From: Candidatus Eiseniibacteriota bacterium
GTDB taxonomy: Bacteria; Eisenbacteria; RBG-16-71-46; JABDJR01
Direction of reading: 5' to 3'
DNA length: 5,779 nucleotides
NCBI GenBank assembly: GCA_013003415.1
Contig: JABDJR010000623.1
Coordinates: forward strand, 1 to 5,779
Shown: in pieces, positions 1 through 5,779 of the stretch
How the letters are laid out: the number at the start of each line of letters is the position of its first letter
Position numbering within the stretch: the stretch's first letter is position 1
Translations under genes and position numbers: made by a program
Notes under the pieces: model-generated
What the model was told of the DNA's origin: nothing
The model's input: the letters and a program-made list of their open reading frames with translations, nothing else
The model's database searches: none

Positions 1-1244
1 TTAATGTCGGAATCGGAATCGTTGACGTTCTTTGCCAACAAGAAAGAGATACCTTCCTCCCCAAATCGGACTCCTGCCCCCAGATCCACCGCGATGGCTT
101 GGTCGCTAAACTTCCCTTTGTCCCAAGCCGTGCCTGCATCGACCAGAACCAAAGCTCTGGTTGATCCCTCGACTTCGAACTCGTACTGCAGGTTGAGAAG
201 CGCGGCGTTGTTGCCGCTCATGTCGCGATAGTTGTGCCCCCGCAAAGTGCCGATGCCGCCCAAGTAAAAGCGACGCTGAACGGGAAGGTCACCGTGTTTC
301 GCGGAACCGGTGCCTACGAGAACCCGAGCGATGAGGTTCTGTCGGGGGGTGAGTCTGAAGTTCGATCGCGAATTGAGAGTCAGACGCCAGAGGTCGAAAT
401 CACTGTCTAAGCTTTCTTCCGAGCGTTCCCACGTGAGTTTGTGATCGTGCCGAATGCGTTGCGGGCCATACTCATCGTGATTGTCGAACTCCATGGTGAT
501 GTCGTAGGCCCGGAAGGTCCCTTCGTCAATTGCAGGGTTGGCCCCAAAGCGTGCGCGCTGTCGCCAAACCGACCACTCAGCTTTGTTATCGAGGGACTTC
601 TCATCTTGAGTGCGAATGCCAATGGTGGTTCTAAAAAATGGAGAGGGATAAATTCCAAGCCAAGCCCTTGCTCCTTCAGTCTCGTACCAGTTGCGATAGT
701 CTCGATGGAAAAAGAGGGCGCTTAAACTGTTCTCGGTATCACTAATCACGTCATTGTCGAGAAAGTAAGACTCGACGTTTCGATAAGCGTGGGCTCCCAA
801 GGTGAGTTTGTGTTTTGGAACGATGGGTTGTTCAAAGCCAAGGTGATATTTGCCCCGTTGTGAGGCGAAACCATAGCCCAGTCCGGCTCGGTAGGAAGGC
901 AAGAAGGAGTCTCTCTCCAAGCCGCGTTCGCTGAAGAGGGAGAGCGCCAGACCTTCCACGCGGTTGTATTGAATCCAAGAACCGAGGCTGAAGTCGTTTA
1001 GGTGGTGGTAGCCCTCGTGTTCGTCCCAATCTTCGCCAAGCCACGGATCTTCATCGATCTTGTCGACACCATCCACGAAATCATCCGTGTAGTCCTCGCG
1101 GTCGGGGGGGCTAAAAAGCTCAATTCGGAAGGGAGCTGTTTCACCGGTGGTGGTGTCCGGAGTGGCAACCTCTGCTTGGCTGATCGATGCCAGGCTCAGG
1201 ATGGCCCCAAAGGCTATCAGAAAGAAAGAATGAATTTGTCGCAT
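1..1244 (-). CDS. Omp85/BamA-TamA-type outer-membrane barrel protein without POTRA (3' end beyond window)
   Basis: Predicted outer-membrane beta-barrel protein, 414 complete codons, with the 3' end cut by the window edge. Residues 1-24 are a Sec signal peptide (MRQIHSFF, a hydrophobic core, then SQA|EV cleavage). Residues 48-77 are about half Asp/Glu (15 of 30). From about residue 84 the sequence alternates polar and aromatic residues like barrel strands. Residues 325-337 read RFYLGGIGTLRGH, followed by NLQYEFEV and later DAGTAW. This matches the C-terminal 'bacterial surface antigen' barrel of Omp85 proteins, in which an (V/L)RG(F/Y) motif sits in loop 6; here the third position is His. Only about 60 residues separate signal peptide and barrel, too few for a POTRA domain. 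By analogy with family C-termini, probably only a few tens of residues or fewer are missing. The ATG start is preceded by GGGGGAAG (1249-1256) and gives a good signal peptide. A sigma-54-like promoter lies upstream. The fold class is fairly sure; the function (assembly, transport or surface protein) is unknown. Confidence 0.82.
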   Translation of the reverse strand, partial: MRQIHSFFLIAFGAILSLASISQAEVATPDTTTGETAPFRIELFSPPDREDYTDDFVDGVDKIDEDPWLGEDWDEHEGYHHLNDFSLGSWIQYNRVEGLALSLFSERGLERDSFLPSYRAGLGYGFASQRGKYHLGFEQPIVPKHKLTLGAHAYRNVESYFLDNDVISDTENSLSALFFHRDYRNWYETEGARAWLGIYPSPFFRTTIGIRTQDEKSLDNKAEWSVWRQRARFGANPAIDEGTFRAYDITMEFDNHDEYGPQRIRHDHKLTWERSEESLDSDFDLWRLTLNSRSNFRLTPRQNLIARVLVGTGSAKHGDLPVQRRFYLGGIGTLRGHNYRDMSGNNAALLNLQYEFEVEGSTRALVLVDAGTAWDKGKFSDQAIAVDLGAGVRFGEEGISFLLAKNVNDSDSDI

Positions 1245-1291
1245 CGCGCTTCCCCCAGGTGGTTCAAGCATAAAGACCCCAGAAATTAGAC

Positions 1292-1308
1292 TGCAAGCTC
1301 TGTTCCAG
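1292..1308 (-). promoter_or_regulatory. Putative sigma-54 (-24/-12) promoter of the barrel-protein gene
   Basis: On the minus strand the site reads CTGGAACAGAGCTTGCA. Against the RpoN consensus YTGGCACGRNNNTTGCW it matches every specified position except two (C to A after TGG, and G to A after AC). The GG of the -24 box (1306-1305) and the GC of the -12 box (1294-1293) are separated by the standard 10 bases. Transcription would start near 1281, giving a leader of about 37 nt before the ATG at 1244. It is the gap immediately downstream of a gene for a sigma-54 activator, which strengthens the call. No start site has been measured. Confidence 0.68.
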
Positions 1309-1366
1309 TTTTTCGGCTTGAAAACAGAGAGGTTATGGGGACGAGCCGGGGAATATCGGGGCATTT

Positions 1367-1384
1367 CTGCAACGACTGTGGCAG
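1367..1384. promoter_or_regulatory. Imperfect dyad, possible activator-binding site (UAS)
   Basis: On the minus strand CTGCCA and TTGCAG flank a 6-bp spacer; the arms are inverted with 5 of 6 pairs matching. The centre is about 95 bp upstream of the start site predicted from the -24/-12 element, within the range where NtrC-family enhancer sites usually sit. A single copy and a short arm make this weak evidence. Confidence 0.25.
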
Positions 1385-1399
1385 CAAAGCTTCGCTTAA

Positions 1400-1420
1400 G
1401 GGCTATTTTCGGGATAGCCC
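1400..1420 (-). terminator. Hairpin across the regulator stop codon, possible weak terminator
   Basis: On the minus strand GGGCTAT and ATAGCCC form a perfect 7-bp stem with a 7-nt loop (CCCGAAA). The regulator's TAG stop lies in the 3' arm. Only TTAA follows instead of a U-run, so it is not a canonical intrinsic terminator. It could end the operon inefficiently, protect the 3' end of the mRNA, or allow read-through into the barrel gene. Confidence 0.4.
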
Positions 1421-2803
1421 GTAGCGTTTCAGTTTGCGATGGAGGTTCGCTCGGTCAATGCCTAGTACTTTGGCTACCTGGGTAACATTCCAGCTTTGTC
1501 GCTCAAGCTCGCGCGTGAGGAATTGTCGCTCCGCTTCGTCGAGAAATCGTTTCAAAAGGCCGTCTTCACCCTCGGGAATGCTGAGCTTCAGACCGATTCC
1601 ATCGGTGCTTTCGGACGCTTGAGTACCCAACAGGGATTTGACCTGCGTCAGCCCCACCCTGGAGCCGGGGGTCATGATCACGAGGCGTTCCACGAGATTC
1701 CTCAACTCACGAACGTTGCCCGGCCACTCGTAGTGACTCAGTCGCTCCATCGCCTCCTCGGCTACCGAGAGGTTGGTGCGACCGTACTCATTCCTGAAGT
1801 AGTCGAGGTAGTGGTTTACAAGTAAGGGTACGTCGCCCACGCGGTCTCGCAGGGGCGGCACCACGATGGGGATGACATTCAGTCGATAGAAGAGATCACG
1901 CCGAAAGGCGCCGCTCTCAACTTCGGCGGGCAAGTCTTTGTTGGTGGCGGCGATAATGCGCGCATCGAAACTCAAGGTTTGCGTTCCACCCACGCGCTCA
2001 AACTCGCTGGATTCCAGGGCGCGCAATAACTTGGCTTGGGCCTCCAAATTCATATCGCCGATTTCATCAAGAAAAAGAGTGCCGGCGTGGGCAAGTTCCA
2101 GCTTACCCCGTTTTTGCGCATTGGCTCCGGTAAAGGCGCCTTTCTCGTGCCCAAAGATTTCGCTTTCGACCAATTCTTTGGGAATGGCCGCGCAATTGAG
2201 ACGAACGAAGGCGCCCCCCGCACGTGGACTCAACTCGTGGACGGCGCGGGCAACGAGTTCCTTTCCAACCCCGTTCTCGCCCAGCAAAAGCACCTTAGCC
2301 GGGGTAGGGGAGGCTCGCTGAATCGACTCTCTTAAGTCTTTCATGGCTTTGCTTTCACCAACCAGTCGATGCAATGCATCGAGGCCCTGACGCAGTTCGA
2401 GGTTTTGCCGTCGAAGCGCAATGACCTCTAAGCCGCGCTCCACCGTGATGGCAAGACGCTCGGGAGTGAATCCCTTTTCAAGAAAGTCGAAGGCACCCAG
2501 TCGCACCGCCTCAATAGCAACTTCGATGGTTCCGTGACCGCTCATGACAACAACCGGGATCGATTCTGGGATGTGAGGGAGACGTTCTAGAAATTCGACG
2601 CCGCTTTCACCGGGCATACGAACGTCGAGCAAGATGAGATCGACCGTGGTTTCGTTGGCGTCGATAATCTTTTCCGCTTCAGAAGTCTCGGTGGCTTCTA
2701 AAACCGTATAGCCCTCATCGCGCAAGTAATCACCTACGGATCGGCGGACTTTGCTTTCGTCATCCACGATCAGGATCGTGGCGCGGATCTCACTCTTCGT
2801 CAT
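1403..2803 (-). CDS. Sigma-54-dependent NtrC/NtrX-family response regulator
   Basis: Cytoplasmic two-component transcription activator, 466 aa, with all three standard domains. The receiver (about 8-122) has acidic-pocket D14/D15, phosphoacceptor D60 (LLDVRMPG), S88 and K110. The AAA+ sigma-54 interaction domain (about 147-380) has Walker A GENGVGKE (175-182), GAFTGA (222-227), which contacts sigma-54, Walker B LFLDEIGD with D246/E247, the ATNKDL sensor I, FRRDLFYRLNV with arginine-finger region, and WPGNVREL sensor II (about 360). A Fis-type helix-turn-helix closes the protein (NVTQVAKVLGIDRANLHRKL, 439-458). All key ATPase and sigma-54-contact residues are present, so it should be active. 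One oddity: the usual Lys-Pro at the end of receiver strand 5 is Lys-Gly (K110-G111). The ATG at 2803 is chosen over an in-frame TTG at 2815 because GGAG lies 6 nt before it. It overlaps the upstream kinase gene by 14 bp, so the two are probably translationally coupled cognate partners. A likely target is the sigma-54-like promoter just downstream. Confidence 0.95.
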   Translation of the reverse strand: MTKSEIRATILIVDDESKVRRSVGDYLRDEGYTVLEATETSEAEKIIDANETTVDLILLDVRMPGESGVEFLERLPHIPESIPVVVMSGHGTIEVAIEAVRLGAFDFLEKGFTPERLAITVERGLEVIALRRQNLELRQGLDALHRLVGESKAMKDLRESIQRASPTPAKVLLLGENGVGKELVARAVHELSPRAGGAFVRLNCAAIPKELVESEIFGHEKGAFTGANAQKRGKLELAHAGTLFLDEIGDMNLEAQAKLLRALESSEFERVGGTQTLSFDARIIAATNKDLPAEVESGAFRRDLFYRLNVIPIVVPPLRDRVGDVPLLVNHYLDYFRNEYGRTNLSVAEEAMERLSHYEWPGNVRELRNLVERLVIMTPGSRVGLTQVKSLLGTQASESTDGIGLKLSIPEGEDGLLKRFLDEAERQFLTRELERQSWNVTQVAKVLGIDRANLHRKLKRYGLSRK

Positions 2804-4340
2804 CAAGCTCTCCAAGCTCTACCGGAAGTCGGTTAGGGAGTATCAGCCTAACCCGAGCCCCGCCTCCGGGGCGATCCTCAAGTTCAATGCGTCCACCGTG
2901 CTGAAAGGCCGTTCGCTGGACGATGCTCAAGCCCAAACCCGTCCCCTGGTCCTTGGTGGTGACGTAGGGTTCAAGGAGCCCCTCAACGCCCTCAGGCCAG
3001 CCGGGACCATTGTCCTCGACCACCACATGGGTTTCTTCGTCGTTTCGCTCCAGGTTGACCCAGAGTTCGCCCTTGGCCTCAGTGGCTTCGGTTGCGTTGC
3101 GAATAAGATTGGTCAGGGCCTGACGGAGGAGACTTTTGTCTCCCCAGATCTCGGCGACCTTGACGCTCGGTTCCCAGTGAACGGTGAGGCGATCTTCGTC
3201 AATGGCCCCCACACAGGAGTGCAAAAGGGGTACCAGGTCGGTGATCTTAAGCTCAGGCACCGGAAGGCGCGCTAGTTCACCAAAACTGGCGGCCAGTCGT
3301 TTCAACCCCTCAACCTCCTCGAGGACGTTGTCCATGGGCTCGCGGATTTGCTCGCGCACCGCCTCGTCCAGGTCTTGGGTTTTTCGCTGGGCGCGATGTA
3401 GCGAAAACGCAATCGGCGTGAGGGCGTTTCTCATTTCATGGGCCACCCGTCGCGCCACGTCCCGCCAGGCCGAGAGGCGTTCGGCGCGTGCCAGAAGTTC
3501 CCGAGACTCACCGAGTTCAGAACTCATGGAGTTGAAGGTTGCGATGAGTTGTTCCATTTCCTCGCCCCCGCGAGGTTGAACGCGCACACCCTCTTCGCCG
3601 CGGGAAAGAGCGTGCATTCCCAAGCCGAGAGCCTCCACCGGTTGACTCACTCGTGAGGCCAACCTTCGCGCGACCAGCATCGAAATCAAAATGAGGACGA
3701 GTAGAACGAGAATGGCCGAAAGAACAACTGCGCGCTGGTTCACCCGGATAAGGTAAGGAAGCTGCTTGTAGTAGCTCACCCCTTGAAACAAGTTGTCGAG
3801 ATCAGGATAAAAGTCCCGTCCCATAAAGTTACCAACCACCAAAATACGATCTTCGGCTCCCGGCTGGCCAAGGGGTTCGAGGAAAGCAAGCACTCCGGTT
3901 TCCTTGACGCGTACAAAAGGTTGAGTGCTACTGAGGGCGTTTGGAACGTCGGGAAGCTTCCCCGGCGGGGTTACGAGGGGATCGCGCGACGCTTCGAAAG
4001 TTAGATTCCCCGAGGCATCGTAGATTTGGAGGAAGTCCAAGTTGTAGGAGGTTGCAAGCCGTTCGCGGATGGCCCCGACTTCCGGGAGCTCGAAGATGCC
4101 GGGTTCCTGGGCCAGTATCTGTCCGCGCTGCCGCATGTCGTTCTCGGCGCGATGGATCATGTCTTGGGCCACTTTAGCGCTGCCATCGAGAGCTTCTTGA
4201 ACTCCGGGTTGCTGCCAGCTTGAAAGCGCATCGAGCCAGCGCGGCGTGAGCAAGAGAGCTAAGGTAACGGCCGGAACAATCGTGAGAATCAGGAAGAGTA
4301 GCGTCAGCTGCCCACGAAGCGTCCGGGGAGGAAAGCGCAT
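2790..4340 (-). CDS. NtrY-like membrane sensor histidine kinase
   Basis: Inner-membrane two-component kinase, 516 aa, expected to autophosphorylate and pass phosphate to the overlapping response regulator. Order of parts: transmembrane helix 1 (about 11-33); a periplasmic domain of about 170 residues (34-202) whose IYDASGNLTFEAS stretch recalls CACHE-type sensor folds; transmembrane helix 2 (about 204-223); HAMP (about 222-276); HisKA with the H-box HEMRNALTPI and phosphoacceptor H301; and HATPase_c with N-box NLIRNATEA (411-419), G1 DNGPG (443-447) and G2 GTGLGLSIV (466-474). The H-box with LTPI is typical of NtrY-type kinases, but the PAS domain that NtrY usually carries between HAMP and HisKA is absent. 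The common Pro of HExxNPL is Ala here. The ATG starts 3 nt after the reductase stop with only a poorly placed AGGA, so translation may depend on ribosomes from the upstream gene. The ligand is not apparent. Confidence 0.94.
   Translation of the reverse strand: MRFPPRTLRGQLTLLFLILTIVPAVTLALLLTPRWLDALSSWQQPGVQEALDGSAKVAQDMIHRAENDMRQRGQILAQEPGIFELPEVGAIRERLATSYNLDFLQIYDASGNLTFEASRDPLVTPPGKLPDVPNALSSTQPFVRVKETGVLAFLEPLGQPGAEDRILVVGNFMGRDFYPDLDNLFQGVSYYKQLPYLIRVNQRAVVLSAILVLLVLILISMLVARRLASRVSQPVEALGLGMHALSRGEEGVRVQPRGGEEMEQLIATFNSMSSELGESRELLARAERLSAWRDVARRVAHEMRNALTPIAFSLHRAQRKTQDLDEAVREQIREPMDNVLEEVEGLKRLAASFGELARLPVPELKITDLVPLLHSCVGAIDEDRLTVHWEPSVKVAEIWGDKSLLRQALTNLIRNATEATEAKGELWVNLERNDEETHVVVEDNGPGWPEGVEGLLEPYVTTKDQGTGLGLSIVQRTAFQHGGRIELEDRPGGGARVRLILPNRLPVELGELDDEE
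2810..2813 (-). promoter_or_regulatory. Shine-Dalgarno GGAG that sets the regulator start
   Basis: GGAG is followed by AGCTTG and then ATG at 2803, a 6-nt spacing. It lies over the alternative TTG codon at 2815, favouring the ATG and giving a 466-residue protein instead of 470. Confidence 0.65.
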
Positions 4341-4343
4341 TTC

Positions 4344-5447
4344 CTAGCTCAAAAGCTCCACAATTACGGAGGGGTTGGCTTGGGGGTGCTCGCGAATGGC
4401 CAGGTTCTCGGTGACATGGGCTGCGTTACCCATTCCCACGAGGGCGGATGTGACCCCGGGCGTGGAGCGTGTGAACTGAATGCTCCGAAGGACGTCGTTG
4501 TCGAGGTCGGGAAAGGCTTCGTGAATAAACTCGGGAAGGGAGCCAATCAGTTTTCCTTGGTGCAAACTGGCACTAGCTACAACGTGGATCCCGAGGTCTT
4601 GTGCCACCTCAAGGATGGTTCCCGGTTTGTCATCGGGAGGTTGATTACGAACTCGATACCCTTCAGTGAGGGCCAAGCTAAAAGGCAGCTGGATAAACTG
4701 AAAGTGGTGATTGTCTCCGGCCACATCTTTCGCCCACCCCAGAATCTCCGGGAGATTCAGCCAGCCGAAGGAATCATCCTGATGACGAAAACCTTCCCAG
4801 GTGGCAAATCCGTAGGACTGGAGGTGACCGTCGGAAATCTTGCGTTCCAGAAACTCGAAGTTGCTTTTGACCTGTTTCTCAAAATCGTCGGGGCCCAGTA
4901 CGGGGAGTTGCGTCTCGGGGTTGTGCAGATAATAGATGTCAATCGTTTCGAGGTTGAGATTGCGACGGCTTGCCTCAAACTGATCTGCAATGTATTTCGG
5001 ATGCAGGCTGTGGCTCATTTGGTGAAAGTCGGATTCTTTCACAATGCCACGGTCGATGAAACGCGACTCGATATAGAGTCGTGCTTCGTCGGGAGACGAA
5101 GGGGGCGCCCCTTGAAAAGGAACAAAGCCGCCTTTCGTGCAGACCACAATCTCGTCGCGACTCACACCTTGGGTGAAGGATTTCTTGAGAGCTGCGGCAA
5201 TGCACTTTTCCGACCGCTGGAACCTGTAATTGATCGCGGTGTCTAAGAGGTTAATTCCTGAGCCGACCGCAGCCTGGATCGAGGCTTCGAAAGATTGATC
5301 GGAGGCTTTGTCAAAGTTTCCCAGATAGGTGCCCAGGCCCAGAGATGAGATCCATCCCAAGGGAGTGTTGGCGAAAAAGTCATCTGCAGCCGGGGTGCGC
5401 TGCTTGAGTCGTGATGTCCCCTCAAGGGTCGCATGTCCTTTAATCAT
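4344..5447 (-). CDS. Aldo/keto reductase family oxidoreductase
   Basis: Predicted cytoplasmic NAD(P)H-dependent oxidoreductase of the aldo/keto reductase superfamily, 367 aa. The TIM-barrel signatures are in place: SLGLGTYLGNF near residue 35, the catalytic tetrad D69 and Y74 (LLDTAINY), K105 (VCTKGGF) and H175 (YYLHNPE), and the C-terminal cofactor-binding strip STPGVTSALVGMG followed by HVTENL (about 328-349). The N-terminus IKGHATLEGT resembles a conserved opening (GHAT.EGT) that I recall from a bacterial subgroup of the family, which supports the ATG at 5447. The substrate cannot be read from sequence. There is no Shine-Dalgarno, and a -10-like box ends 6 nt before the ATG, suggesting a leaderless message. 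It is the first gene of a tight operon with the sensor kinase and regulator, which is an unusual partner. No broken motifs were seen. Confidence 0.93.
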   Translation of the reverse strand: MIKGHATLEGTSRLKQRTPAADDFFANTPLGWISSLGLGTYLGNFDKASDQSFEASIQAAVGSGINLLDTAINYRFQRSEKCIAAALKKSFTQGVSRDEIVVCTKGGFVPFQGAPPSSPDEARLYIESRFIDRGIVKESDFHQMSHSLHPKYIADQFEASRRNLNLETIDIYYLHNPETQLPVLGPDDFEKQVKSNFEFLERKISDGHLQSYGFATWEGFRHQDDSFGWLNLPEILGWAKDVAGDNHHFQFIQLPFSLALTEGYRVRNQPPDDKPGTILEVAQDLGIHVVASASLHQGKLIGSLPEFIHEAFPDLDNDVLRSIQFTRSTPGVTSALVGMGNAAHVTENLAIREHPQANPSVIVELLS

Positions 5448-5453
5448 GCAAAT

Positions 5454-5482
5454 AATATAGAACCCGTATCCGGTTTCGGTAA
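5454..5482 (-). promoter_or_regulatory. Putative sigma-70-type promoter of the reductase-kinase-regulator operon
   Basis: On the minus strand TTACCG (5482-5477, 3 of 6 to TTGACA) and TATATT (5459-5454, 5 of 6 to TATAAT) are separated by 17 bp. With standard geometry the first transcribed base would be the A of the ATG at 5447. The -10 is good and the -35 is poor, so the call is moderate. Confidence 0.45.
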
Positions 5483-5555
5483 GGGTGGAATTGTGACTTA
5501 GGGTTCAGTATCCTTTTTTTCTGCCACCAACAAGGTGCTGAGTGCCGGGTTTATG

Positions 5556-5562
5556 AAGGAGG
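5556..5562 (+). promoter_or_regulatory. Strong Shine-Dalgarno AAGGAGG that sets the lipoprotein start
   Basis: AAGGAGG is a near-perfect anti-16S match, followed by CCGTT and then GTG at 5568. It lies just inside the possible ATG start at 5553, so it can only serve a start downstream of itself. This argues for the GTG. Confidence 0.7.
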
Positions 5563-5567
5563 CCGTT

Positions 5568-5779
5568 GTGCGGATTGTTGTGTTAGTCGGATTTCTTGTG
5601 GGGACGTTGGTCCTGGGGTGCTCCGATTCCTCCGATCCGGTCATCGAGCCCACGGGATCGGTTTCGATCCAGCTTGGCCACCAAGTGGATGGAGCCAATC
5701 TGCTGTTTGGCGAGTTGCTGTACACCAACGCGGCGGGGGATCTCTACTCGGTCGATAACCTCATGTACTACCTGTCCCG
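5568..5779 (+). CDS. Lipoprotein with MbnP-like N-terminal segment (3' end beyond window)
   Basis: N-terminal 70 codons of an exported lipoprotein, cut by the right window edge. Starting at the GTG, residues 1-17 form a short hydrophobic signal peptide (MRIVVLVGF...) ending in the lipobox LVLGC with lipidated C18. The +2 residue is Ser, not the Asp inner-membrane retention signal of enterics, so outer-membrane sorting is possible. After a Ser/Asp linker, the run GSVSIQLGHQVDGANLL, then YTNAAGDLYSVDNLMYYLS (52-70), resembles the opening of MbnP-family domains, in which a short beta stretch is followed by Y.N..G....V..L.YYLS. MbnP proteins bind copper in the periplasm and often pair with di-haem MbnH/MauG-like peroxidases. 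The copper ligands would lie beyond the window, so metal binding is unproven. An in-frame ATG at 5553 is the alternative start (75 codons). Upstream, TGGAAT (5486-5491) and TATCCT (5509-5514), 17 bp apart, are a weak promoter candidate. The gene is divergent from the reductase. Confidence 0.7.
   Translation, partial: MRIVVLVGFLVGTLVLGCSDSSDPVIEPTGSVSIQLGHQVDGANLLFGELLYTNAAGDLYSVDNLMYYLS

Noticed and set aside
1267..1296. Sigma-70-type promoter TTGCAG / TATGCT with 18-bp spacing before the barrel gene
   Set aside because: Matches are only 3 of 6 and 4 of 6, and the overlapping sigma-54 element is much closer to its consensus; a minor role is not excluded.
2803..2815. TTG start adding four residues to the response regulator
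   Set aside because: The GGAG ribosome site overlaps this TTG and is well spaced for the ATG at 2803 instead.
2751..3275. Plus-strand open frame of 174 codons
   Set aside because: It is antisense to the kinase HATPase region and the regulator start, and its translation has no family features.
4380..5246. Plus-strand open frame of 288 codons
   Set aside because: It lies fully antisense to the aldo/keto reductase, whose catalytic tetrad and family motifs are intact, and its translation shows no recognisable domain.
5508..5526. Sigma-54-like TGGCAG followed by an A-tract upstream of the reductase
   Set aside because: The -24 half is good, but at the correct distance there is GG instead of the nearly invariant GC, and the preceding TT is missing.
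5525..5537. Small inverted repeat CACC/GGTG before the lipoprotein gene
   Set aside because: The stem is only 4 bp with no extension, as expected by chance; no U-run follows it.
1..5779. tRNA, rRNA, CRISPR array, insertion sequence or attachment site
   Set aside because: No repeated spacer pattern, transposase, terminal inverted repeats or cloverleaf-like sequence was seen, and nearly all the window is accounted for by five genes.

Overview
The window looks like a moderately GC-rich chromosomal stretch from a diderm (Gram-negative type) bacterium that uses sigma-54. This rests on a signal-peptide-bearing outer-membrane barrel protein, a lipoprotein with a lipobox, and an NtrC-family sigma-54 activator. 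The phylum cannot be fixed from the sequence. The mix of an Omp85-type barrel, an NtrYX-like pair and an MbnP-like lipoprotein would suit Myxococcota/Bdellovibrionota-like lineages or FCB-type candidate phyla, but that is only an impression.

Layout: four genes lie on the minus strand and are read right to left: an aldo/keto reductase (5447-4344), a membrane histidine kinase (4340-2790), a sigma-54-dependent response regulator (2803-1403) and, after a 158-bp gap, an Omp85/BamA-type barrel protein (1244 to beyond base 1). The first three are almost certainly one operon: 3 bp separate the reductase from the kinase, and the kinase and regulator overlap by 14 bp. A perfect 7-bp hairpin spans the regulator's stop codon. 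On the plus strand, divergent from the reductase, the last 212 bases hold the start of a lipoprotein whose N-terminal segment resembles the MbnP copper-binding family. The 120-bp divergent gap carries a plausible sigma-70-type promoter for the reductase, placed so that its mRNA would start at the ATG (leaderless).

How the parts may work together: the kinase senses a periplasmic or membrane signal through a roughly 170-residue extracytoplasmic domain and phosphorylates the regulator. The gap just downstream of the regulator contains a well-spaced -24/-12 element (1292-1308) facing the barrel gene, plus an imperfect dyad about 95 bp upstream of the predicted start site. The simplest model is that the regulator switches on the adjacent barrel gene through sigma-54. 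The barrel protein has no room for a POTRA domain and has a strongly acidic stretch after its signal peptide, making it the least ordinary protein here. The link to the reductase and the MbnP-like lipoprotein rests on position only.
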